Under the pieces are notes generated by a model, which did not search any database, was not told the origin of the DNA, and saw only the letters and a list, made by a program, of their open reading frames with translations. This document shows positions 1-5,734 of a DNA stretch of 8,341 bases, piece after piece (positions within the stretch are counted from its first letter, which is position 1; each line of letters starts with the position of its first letter). Origin of the DNA: Betaproteobacteria bacterium. Its GTDB lineage: Bacteria > Pseudomonadota > Gammaproteobacteria > Burkholderiales > SG8-39. The DNA lies in NCBI GenBank assembly GCA_005888925.1, contig VBCP01000205.1, positions 1 to 8,341 on the forward strand, in the 5' to 3' direction. The translations under genes were made by a program, and so were the position numbers.

Positions 1-810
1 GTGGGGAAAGATCAGCCAGCGTAGCCACCCGGGTCCGAGGTTGGTGCGCGCGGCCGTGAGCGGCGACGAAAAATCCGTGGTGGCGCCGTGCTCGGCGATG
101 GCGCGCAGCCGCAGGATCGCCTGCACCACGGTCACGAGTGGCAGCACCCACAACACCAGGTACTGCAGCAGGTAGCCGCTCGCGGCGAATGCTCCGAGTG
201 CCACCAAGTGGAACGCGATGACGAAGTTGCGATCAGTGCGCGCTTCGGCGCGCAGCTTCGCTGAGGTGTCGTCGAGCGGGCGCACGGCGACGTTGGTCGT
301 CGTGTTCAGCGCCGGCGCGCCACCCAGGAAGTAGGCGTAGGTCTTCCACGCCGTCAGGCCCGACAGGTCCTTCGCCAGCTTCCTGATGAGGTACATCCGG
401 CCGCGCGGATAGCCGCCGTGCAGCGCCGTGTCCGGATCGAGCGCGCCATAGAGGTTGTTGTGATGCAGGCGGTGGATGACGCGGTAGGTGCACATCGACA
501 GGCCCTGCAGCATGGCGCAGAGGCGCCCGACGAAGTCATTCAGCCAGCGCCGCTCGTAGAGCAGGTAGTGCGCCGCATCGTGCGTGATCACGAAGAGCGC
601 ATGCTGGCGCGTGCCGATGACGAGCACCGCGGGAACCAGGACCAGCGGACTGGGCCAGTAGGCGAGGGCCAGCGCGATCGCGGCGGCGAGCACCGCGAAG
701 TCCTCGAGCACCGCCGCGCTCGCGCGCCACGCCGAGCGCCGCGTCAGCTCCCGGACGAGCTCCTTCGGCAGCGCGCGGCGGTAATCGTCCTTGAACTCTT
801 CACCGGTCAC
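1..810 (-). CDS. Membrane fatty-acid desaturase family protein (C-terminus beyond window edge)
   Basis: This is a partial gene: 270 codons are visible and the frame stays open to the window edge. The family comprises membrane diiron enzymes that introduce double bonds or hydroxyls into acyl or related lipid chains using O2. Seen directly: a first histidine box H77-D-A-A-H81, a second box H113-R-L-H116-H117, hydrophobic segments at about residues 38-66 and 196-232, and the conserved stretch R236-A-I-A-E-H-G-A. The visible part ends in WLIFPH, where the third His box (usually HxxHH) should follow, so the protein is cut by the window and is not necessarily truncated. The start is a GTG whose last two bases lie in the TGA stop of the upstream dehydrogenase gene (GTGA overlap). 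No better in-frame start lies nearby, so translation is probably coupled. Substrate and regioselectivity are unknown; a hydroxylase or ketolase of the same superfamily remains possible. Confidence 0.88.
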   Translation of the reverse strand, partial: MTGEEFKDDYRRALPKELVRELTRRSAWRASAAVLEDFAVLAAAIALALAYWPSPLVLVPAVLVIGTRQHALFVITHDAAHYLLYERRWLNDFVGRLCAMLQGLSMCTYRVIHRLHHNNLYGALDPDTALHGGYPRGRMYLIRKLAKDLSGLTAWKTYAYFLGGAPALNTTTNVAVRPLDDTSAKLRAEARTDRNFVIAFHLVALGAFAASGYLLQYLVLWVLPLVTVVQAILRLRAIAEHGATTDFSSPLTAARTNLGPGWLRWLIFPH

Positions 811-2297
811 TTGTCGAGACCGCCAATCAGGACGTACTTCACCTCCAGGTATTCCTCGAGGCCGTACTTCGAGCCTTCGCGGCCGAGGCCGGACTGCTTC
901 ACGCCGCCGAACGGCGCCACCTCGGTCGAGATGATGCCGACGTTGGCGCCGACGATGCCGGTCTCCATGCGCTCGGCGACGCGGAAGATGCGCCCGACGT
1001 CGCGGCTGTAGAAGTAGCCGGCGAGGCCGAACTCGGTGTCGTTCGCGAGGCCGATGACCTCATCCTCTGTTTTGAAACGAATCAGCGGTGCGACCGGGCC
1101 GAACGTCTCTTCGTGCGACACGATCATGTCGGGGGTCACGTCGGCGATCACCGTCGGCTGGAAGAACAGACCGCCGCGCTCGTGGCGCTTGCCGCCCAGC
1201 ATCACCTTGGCGCCTTTGCCGAGCGCATCGGCGACGTGCGCCTCGACCTTCTTCACCCCCTGCTCGTCGATCAGCGGGCCGATCACCACGCCGGGCTCGG
1301 TGCCGGCGCCGACCTTGAAGCCTTTCACTTTCTCGGTGAGCTTCGCGGCAAAGCGGTCATAGACGCCGTCCTGCACATACAGGCGGTTCGCGCAGACGCA
1401 GGTCTGGCCCGCATTGCGGTACTTGGAGGCGAGCGCGCCTTCCACGGCCGCGTCCAGATCGGCGTCGTCGAACACGATGAAGGGCGCATTGCCGCCGAGC
1501 TCGAGCGAGAGCTTCTTGATCGTGTCGGCGCACTGGCGCATCAGCACGCGCCCGGTCTCGGTCGAGCCGGTGAACGACAGCCTCCTCACTATCGGGTTGG
1601 CGCAGAGCTCGGCGCCGATCGCTTTCGAGTCGCCGGTGATGATGTTGAGCACGCCCTTGGGAATGCCGGCGCGCTCGCCCAACTCGGCGAGCGCGAGCGC
1701 CGAATACGGCGTCTGCCCCGCCGGCTTGATCACCACCGTGCAGCCCGCGGCGAGCGCGGGTCCGGCCTTGCGCGTGATCATGGCGTTCGGGAAGTTCCAT
1801 GGCGTAATGAGCGCGCAGACGCCGATCGGCTGCTTCGTCACCAGGATGCGCTTGTCGGCCTGGTGGGTGGGAATGATGTCGCCGTAGGCGCGCTTGCCTT
1901 CCTCGGCGAACCACTCGATGAACGAAGCGCCGTAGGCGATCTCGCCGCGCGATTCGCCGAGCGGCTTGCCTTGCTCGGCGGTCATGATCTGCGCCAGGTC
2001 TTCCTGGTTCGCCATCATCAGGTCGAACCACTTGCGCAGGATCACGGCGCGCTCCTTCGCGGTCTTCGCGCGCCACGCCGGCCACGCACGCTCGGCGGCC
2101 TCGACGGCGCGCTTCGCCTCGGCGCCGCCCATGCGCGGCACGGTGCCGAGCACCGCGCCGGTCGCCGGGTTGTGCACGGCGATGGTGTTTCGCTCGCCGG
2201 CATCGGCCCAGCCGCCGTCGATGTAGCACTGCTCGCGAAACAGTTTCGTGTCCTTGAGCGAAAGCGCGGCGAGACCGGCCTGGGCGGGAGCGTTCAT
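807..2297 (-). CDS. gabD: NAD(P)-dependent succinate-semialdehyde dehydrogenase, GabD type
   Basis: This cytoplasmic aldehyde dehydrogenase should oxidise succinate semialdehyde to succinate, the last step of GABA and several other amine or N-heterocycle degradation routes. At 496 aa it is slightly longer than E. coli GabD (about 480) because of a short N-terminal extension. Seen directly: ITPWNFP with catalytic-pocket N168, the coenzyme motif KPAG at 191-194, FTGSTETG at 242-249, general-base E266 in LELGG, nucleophile C300 in NAGQTCVC with a second cysteine C302, EETFGP near residue 400 and GLGREGSKYG near the C-terminus. Similarity to GabD in the catalytic core is very high by eye. Position 194 is Gly, whereas E. 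coli GabD has Ser and NAD-preferring ALDHs often have Glu, so coenzyme choice is open. The ATG is preceded by GGAGGT (2308 down to 2303) at 5-nt spacing. The stop overlaps the desaturase start. A related semialdehyde is a possible substrate. Confidence 0.93.
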   Translation of the reverse strand: MNAPAQAGLAALSLKDTKLFREQCYIDGGWADAGERNTIAVHNPATGAVLGTVPRMGGAEAKRAVEAAERAWPAWRAKTAKERAVILRKWFDLMMANQEDLAQIMTAEQGKPLGESRGEIAYGASFIEWFAEEGKRAYGDIIPTHQADKRILVTKQPIGVCALITPWNFPNAMITRKAGPALAAGCTVVIKPAGQTPYSALALAELGERAGIPKGVLNIITGDSKAIGAELCANPIVRRLSFTGSTETGRVLMRQCADTIKKLSLELGGNAPFIVFDDADLDAAVEGALASKYRNAGQTCVCANRLYVQDGVYDRFAAKLTEKVKGFKVGAGTEPGVVIGPLIDEQGVKKVEAHVADALGKGAKVMLGGKRHERGGLFFQPTVIADVTPDMIVSHEETFGPVAPLIRFKTEDEVIGLANDTEFGLAGYFYSRDVGRIFRVAERMETGIVGANVGIISTEVAPFGGVKQSGLGREGSKYGLEEYLEVKYVLIGGLDK

Positions 2298-2369
2298 TGC
2301 GGACCTCCAAAAGAAAAATTTTACTCCCGGTGATGGTTAGAATTGCCCTCGTCACCCGGGAGGAGACCC
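2298..2369. promoter_or_regulatory. Divergent intergenic region with probable promoters for gabD and the tct operon
   Basis: These 72 bp separate the two divergent transcription units and hold the only clearly A/T-rich stretch nearby (about 2309-2325). Rightward, TAGAAT at 2338-2343 resembles a -10 box about 27 bp before the tctC ATG, but I see no convincing -35. Leftward, TAAAAT (complement of 2318-2323) resembles a -10 for gabD, with only a weak GCAATT as possible -35. With so little room, a regulator binding here would probably affect both directions. The location is well supported; the individual boxes are guesses. Confidence 0.45.
2358..2365 (+). promoter_or_regulatory. Shine-Dalgarno of tctC that fixes its start
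   Basis: GGGAGGAG lies 4 nt before the ATG at 2370. It supports that start over the in-frame ATG at 2343, which has no such site and would put nine non-signal residues before the signal peptide. Confidence 0.8.
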
Positions 2370-3320
2370 ATGAGAACGCTGATTGCAGCACTGCTGTCAC
2401 TCGCGGCAGCGCCCGCTTATGCACAATACCCGCAGCGCCCTGTACAGCTCATCGTGCCGTGGGGCGCGGGCGGCGGCACCGATGCCACTGCGCGCATCAT
2501 CGGCACGCTGCTGGAAAAAGAACTGAAGCAGCCCTTCAACGTCGTCAACCGCACCGGCGGCTCGGGCGTGGTCGGCCACGACGCGATCGCCAAGAGCGCG
2601 CCCGACGGCTACACCATCGGCATGATCACGGTGGAGATCACGATGATGCATCACGTCGGTCTCACGCCGCTCACCTACAAGGACTACACGCCGATCGGCC
2701 TGGTCAATGCCGACCCGGCGGGCGTCAACGTGCGCGTCGATTCGCCTTACAAATCGGTCAAGGAATTGCTGGCGGCGATCAAGGCCAATCCGGGAAAAAT
2801 GAAAGCCTCCGGCACCGGCCAGGGCGGCATCTGGCATCTCGCGATTGCGGGCCTCTTGAAAGACCAGGGCATCGATCCGAACGCGCTGCCCTGGGTGCCG
2901 TCGAACGGCGCCGCGCCGGGTTTGCAGGATATGGTCGCCGGCGGCGTCGAGGTCGTGCCGTGCTCGATTCCCGAGGCGCGCTCGATGATCGACGCAGGCA
3001 AGGTGCGCGCGCTCGCGATCATGGACGCGAACCCGCCCGCGCTCTACCCGAATGTGCCGACGCTCAAAAAGGAGCTCGGCACGAACTGGCAGATCGCGGC
3101 CTGGCGCGTGATTGCCGCGCCCAAGGGAATTCCGGCGGAGGCACAAAAAACCCTGGTCTCGGCGCTGAAGCGTGTCTATGACTCGAAAGAGTACAAGGAC
3201 TTCATGGCGAGCCGCGGCTTCGGCGTCGTGTGGGCCGATCCCGCCGGCACCGCGAAGTTCATGGCGGACTCGGACACGAACCTCGGTGCGGCGCTGAAAG
3301 CAGTAGGGCTCGCCAAATAA
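2370..3320 (+). CDS. tctC: TTT transporter periplasmic substrate-binding protein (Bug/TctC family)
   Basis: This is the extracytoplasmic binding component of a tripartite tricarboxylate transporter; it captures the substrate in the periplasm and delivers it to TctAB. The product has 316 aa, normal for the family. Seen directly: a Sec signal peptide at residues 1-18 (MRT, hydrophobic core, AYA before Q19), the family signature PWGAGGGTD at 30-38 followed by ATAR, and NRTGGSG at 60-66, both parts of the ligand-binding cleft. Family members mostly bind carboxylates (citrate, glutamate, aromatic acids, nicotinate-like compounds); specificity cannot be read here. Its TAA stop overlaps the presumed tctB start by 4 bases. 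Unlike the many orphan Bug proteins, this one sits first in an operon with both membrane subunits, so it is very likely their dedicated partner. Confidence 0.93.
   Translation: MRTLIAALLSLAAAPAYAQYPQRPVQLIVPWGAGGGTDATARIIGTLLEKELKQPFNVVNRTGGSGVVGHDAIAKSAPDGYTIGMITVEITMMHHVGLTPLTYKDYTPIGLVNADPAGVNVRVDSPYKSVKELLAAIKANPGKMKASGTGQGGIWHLAIAGLLKDQGIDPNALPWVPSNGAAPGLQDMVAGGVEVVPCSIPEARSMIDAGKVRALAIMDANPPALYPNVPTLKKELGTNWQIAAWRVIAAPKGIPAEAQKTLVSALKRVYDSKEYKDFMASRGFGVVWADPAGTAKFMADSDTNLGAALKAVGLAK
3305..3308 (+). promoter_or_regulatory. Weak Shine-Dalgarno (AGGG) placed for an AUA start of tctB
   Basis: AGGG within the end of tctC lies 8 nt before ATA at 3317, an ordinary spacing. It supports tctB translation beginning at 3317 despite the non-canonical codon, but a 4-base match alone is weak. 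Confidence 0.35.
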
Positions 3321-3784
3321 AGGTCCACGATGCGCTGACGGGCGCGGCGCTCGTCGTCCTCGGCGGGATCATCCTCTGGCACATCCAGGGATTCCCGGCG
3401 ATGCCCGGCCAGAAGTTCGGTCCTGCCTGGTTTCCCGGGCTGATCGCCGTGGGTCTCGCGCTTTGCGGCGCGCTGCTGATCGGCTCGGGGATGCGCCAGC
3501 GCGCACCGTGGGTCGCGGCTCCCGAATGGGTCCATAGCCCGCGCGCACGCGCGGGCATCGCCGCGCTCATCGGCGGGCTGGTGTTCTACGTGCTCGCCGC
3601 CGACGCGCTCGGATTTCATATCACTGGCGTGCTGCTGCTTGCAGTCTGGATCCGGCTGCTGGGTGCTTCATGGCGCGTCACGCTGCCGGTCGCGATCATC
3701 GCCACGCTCGTCATTCACTTCTCGTTCTACAAGCTGCTGCGCGTCCCGCTGCCTTGGGGCGTGCTGGAAGGGTGGGCCTTCTGA
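3317..3784 (+). CDS. tctB: TTT transporter small membrane subunit TctB, non-canonical start
   Basis: TctB is the small integral-membrane subunit of the TTT transporter and is thought to bridge the binding protein and TctA. From 3317 the product has 155 aa, the usual family length. Seen directly: a hydrophobic first segment (ALVVLGGIILW), the motif GFPAMPGQKFGPAWFPG, a second hydrophobic segment (LIAVGLALCGALLI), and further ones near the middle and C-terminus, making four in all. The start is odd. Family proteins begin close to KVHDALTGA, and the codon before K is ATA, overlapping the tctC TAA stop (ATAA). Canonical in-frame alternatives are ATG 3230, which adds 29 residues of out-of-frame tctC sequence and overlaps it by 91 nt, or ATG 3401, which removes the first membrane segment. 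I infer AUA or an otherwise coupled start. Function is well supported; the start is not. Confidence 0.85.
   Translation: MKVHDALTGAALVVLGGIILWHIQGFPAMPGQKFGPAWFPGLIAVGLALCGALLIGSGMRQRAPWVAAPEWVHSPRARAGIAALIGGLVFYVLAADALGFHITGVLLLAVWIRLLGASWRVTLPVAIIATLVIHFSFYKLLRVPLPWGVLEGWAF
3537..3556. repeat. Perfect 9-bp inverted repeat inside tctB
   Basis: GCCCGCGCG at 3537-3545 and its exact complement CGCGCGGGC at 3548-3556 flank two bases. It encodes part of the hydrophilic loop SPRARAG of TctB. In mRNA it could form a very stable hairpin, but GC-rich coding sequence can give this by chance. Confidence 0.6.
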
Positions 3785-5283
3785 CCGCGAGCGTCCTCGC
3801 GCAGGCATTTGCGCTGGTGTTCGATCCCTACGTGTTGTGGGTGATCCTCGCCTCTGCGATTTTCGGCCTCTTTGTCGGCGCGGTGCCCGGCCTCACCGCG
3901 ACGATGGCGACCGCGCTGTTGGTTCCGGTGACCTTTTTCATGCCACCGGTACCGGCCATCGCATCGATCGTCACCGCGACCGCGATGGCGATCTTTGCCG
4001 GCGATATTCCGAGCTGCCTTTTGCGCATGCCAGGCACGCCGGCGTCCGCCGCTTATACGGACGAAGCGTACGCCATGACGAAGAAGGGCCAGGGGGAACT
4101 CGCGCTTGGCTCGGGCCTGTGGTTTTCGATCCTCGGCGGATTGTTCGGCACCGCGGTGTTGATCGCGGCCGCGCCGAGCCTCGCCGAGATCGCGCTCAAA
4201 TTTTCTTCCTTCGAATACTTCTGGCTCGTCGTGCTTGGATTGGCGAGCGCGGTGTTCCTCGCGATCGGCAATCCGCTGAAAGGGGTGGTGTCGCTGCTGT
4301 TCGGGCTGCTGGTCGCATCGGAGGGCCTCGACAACCCGGCGGGATTCCCGCGCTTCACCTTCGGCAGTGCCGAGCTCGCCGGTGGCCTCACGCTGATCCC
4401 GATCATGATCGGGATGTTCGCTGTGTCGGAGATCCTGCGCAGCGTCGGGCGCATCGATGAACCCTGGGAGATGGCCCAGACCAAGATCGGCAACGTGCTC
4501 CACGGCATGTGGGGCCTCACCAAGCGCTACCCGTGGCAGCTCCTGCGCGGCAGCGCCGTCGGCACGGCGATCGGCGCGCTGCCCGGAGCGGGCGCCGACA
4601 TCGCCGCGTGGATGTCCTACGCCATTTCCAAGAGGTTCTCGAAGGAGCCGGAGAAGTTCGGCACCGGCCATATCGAAGGGATCATCGAGGCGGGCGCCTC
4701 GAACAACAGCGCGCTCGCCGGCGCCTGGATCCCGGCGCTGGTCTTCGGCATACCCGGCGATTCGATCACCGCGATCGTGATCGGCGTGCTCTACATCAAG
4801 GGGCTCAACCCCGGGCCGACGATTTTCATGAACAACGCGCCGGCGATCTACGCCGTGTTCATGGTGTTCATCCTGGCGAACTTGCTGATGCTGCCGCTCG
4901 GCCTTGCGGCAATCCGGGCGGCGAAGCAGATGCTGCGCGCGCCGCGCGAGGTGCTGCTGCCAGTGATCCTGCTTTTCTGCATCGTCGGCTCGTTCGCGAT
5001 CAACAACTCGATCTTCGGCGTCGCGCTGATGCTCGCCTTCGGCATCGTCGGTTATGTCATGGAAGAGAACGGCTTTCCAATCGCGCCCGCCATCCTCGGC
5101 CTGGTGCTCGGCGCGATGCTGGAGGAGAACTTCATCAGCTCGATGATCAAGGCCGATGGGCGCCTGCTCGCATTTTTCGAGCGGCCGATCGCCGGCAGCC
5201 TGGGGATTCTCACCATCGTGGTGTTCTCGGTGCCGCTCATTCGGCGTACGATGGCTGTTCCTTGGAGGAGGAGCGAAAAATGA
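3772..5283 (+). CDS. tctA: TTT transporter large membrane subunit TctA
   Basis: TctA is the polytopic inner-membrane translocation subunit of the TTT system. The product has 503 aa from GTG 3772, the usual length of about 500. Seen directly: many hydrophobic segments over the whole length and two similar halves. The first has GAVPGL (36-41) and MPGTPASA (from 86); the second has GALPGAGAD (from 268) and GIPGDS (326-331), preceded by NNSALAGAWIPAL. These Pro-Gly loops are family hallmarks. The start is uncertain. GTG 3772 overlaps tctB by 13 nt but has GGAAGG directly against it; CTG 3781 forms a 4-base CTGA overlap with the tctB stop and sits 9 nt after GGAAGG. The next recognisable family sequence, ALVFDPYVL, follows either. 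An in-frame ATG at 3670 would lie far inside tctB and adds a non-membrane, shadow-like sequence, so I reject it. The TGA stop overlaps the next gene by ATGA. Confidence 0.93.
   Translation: MGLLTASVLAQAFALVFDPYVLWVILASAIFGLFVGAVPGLTATMATALLVPVTFFMPPVPAIASIVTATAMAIFAGDIPSCLLRMPGTPASAAYTDEAYAMTKKGQGELALGSGLWFSILGGLFGTAVLIAAAPSLAEIALKFSSFEYFWLVVLGLASAVFLAIGNPLKGVVSLLFGLLVASEGLDNPAGFPRFTFGSAELAGGLTLIPIMIGMFAVSEILRSVGRIDEPWEMAQTKIGNVLHGMWGLTKRYPWQLLRGSAVGTAIGALPGAGADIAAWMSYAISKRFSKEPEKFGTGHIEGIIEAGASNNSALAGAWIPALVFGIPGDSITAIVIGVLYIKGLNPGPTIFMNNAPAIYAVFMVFILANLLMLPLGLAAIRAAKQMLRAPREVLLPVILLFCIVGSFAINNSIFGVALMLAFGIVGYVMEENGFPIAPAILGLVLGAMLEENFISSMIKADGRLLAFFERPIAGSLGILTIVVFSVPLIRRTMAVPWRRSEK
5264..5273 (+). 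promoter_or_regulatory. Strong Shine-Dalgarno for the 2Fe-2S subunit
   Basis: GGAGGAGGAG lies inside the end of tctA, 6 nt before ATG 5280. It is the strongest ribosome-binding site in the operon and suggests the enzyme subunits are translated more than TctB and TctA. Confidence 0.8.
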
Positions 5284-5732
5284 TCACGTTTGTCGTCAAC
5301 GGCAGGGAAGTCCATTCCGAGCAGCCTGGCGATACCCCGCTGCTCTGGGTGATCCGCGAGGAGCTGGGGCTCACCGGCACGAAGTTCGGCTGCGGCATCG
5401 CGCAATGCGGCGCCTGCACCGTGCATGTCAACGGCAACCCGGTCCGCTCCTGCTCGACACCGGTGTCGGCGGCCGCGGGCAGGAAGGTCACCACCATCGA
5501 AGGACTCTCGCCCACGAGCGAGCACGCGCTGCAAAAAGCCTGGATCGCCGAGCAGGTGCCGCAATGCGGCTACTGCCAGTCCGGCCAGATCATGCAGGCG
5601 GCGGCGCTGCTGGCGAAGAACCAGCAACCGACGCGCGAGCAGATCGTGAGCCACATGAACGGCAACATCTGCCGCTGCGGCACCTACAACCGCATCGTGC
5701 GCGCCATCCAGCGCGCCTCGAAGGAGGCGTAG
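5280..5732 (+). CDS. Molybdenum hydroxylase small subunit, two [2Fe-2S] clusters (IorA/CoxS-like)
   Basis: This is the electron-transfer subunit of a xanthine-oxidase-family enzyme; it passes electrons from the molybdenum site to an external acceptor. The product has 150 aa, typical of the stand-alone family. Seen directly: an N-terminal plant-ferredoxin-type domain with C38, C43, C46 and C58 in GCGIAQCGACTVHV plus a later Cys, then a helical domain with C96-G-Y-C99 and C131-R-C133, binding the second cluster. All eight cysteine ligands are present. No signal peptide is seen, so if the partner is exported by Tat this subunit must travel with it as a folded complex. The ATG overlaps the tctA stop (ATGA), and the large-subunit gene starts 2 nt after its stop. 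Closest by eye to isoquinoline 1-oxidoreductase alpha and related aldehyde or nicotinate dehydrogenase small subunits. Confidence 0.95.
   Translation: MITFVVNGREVHSEQPGDTPLLWVIREELGLTGTKFGCGIAQCGACTVHVNGNPVRSCSTPVSAAAGRKVTTIEGLSPTSEHALQKAWIAEQVPQCGYCQSGQIMQAAALLAKNQQPTREQIVSHMNGNICRCGTYNRIVRAIQRASKEA
5723..5727 (+). promoter_or_regulatory. Shine-Dalgarno fixing the large-subunit start
   Basis: GGAGG lies 7 nt before ATG 5735, which is also where the twin-arginine signal begins. The reading frame is open much further upstream, but that part is an out-of-frame shadow of tctA and the small-subunit gene. Confidence 0.8.
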
Positions 5733-5734
5733 CC

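Noticed and set aside
1113..2333. A 406-codon open frame antisense to gabD
   Set aside because: Same composition artefact: no recognisable domain and fully opposite a confident gene.
2343..2369. Earlier ATG for tctC giving nine extra residues
   Set aside because: It would precede the signal peptide with a polar, Pro/Arg-rich stretch and has no ribosome-binding site.
3230..3316. ATG 3230 as the true start of tctB
   Set aside because: It would overlap tctC by 91 nt, lacks a good ribosome-binding site, and adds polar residues not expected in the family. Kept only as an alternative.
3330..3338. Mini-ORF ATG CGC TGA just after tctC
   Set aside because: Two codons, out of frame with tctB and lying inside its expected N-terminal coding region. 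Nothing supports it as a leader peptide.
3727..4671. A 314-codon open frame antisense to tctA
   Set aside because: Highly charged, low-complexity sequence with no motif or ribosome-binding site; shadow of the membrane protein gene.
5156..5734. N-terminal extension of the molybdopterin subunit frame
   Set aside because: The frame is open upstream, but the sequence is an out-of-frame reading of tctA and the 2Fe-2S gene. The Shine-Dalgarno and Tat signal place the start at 5735.
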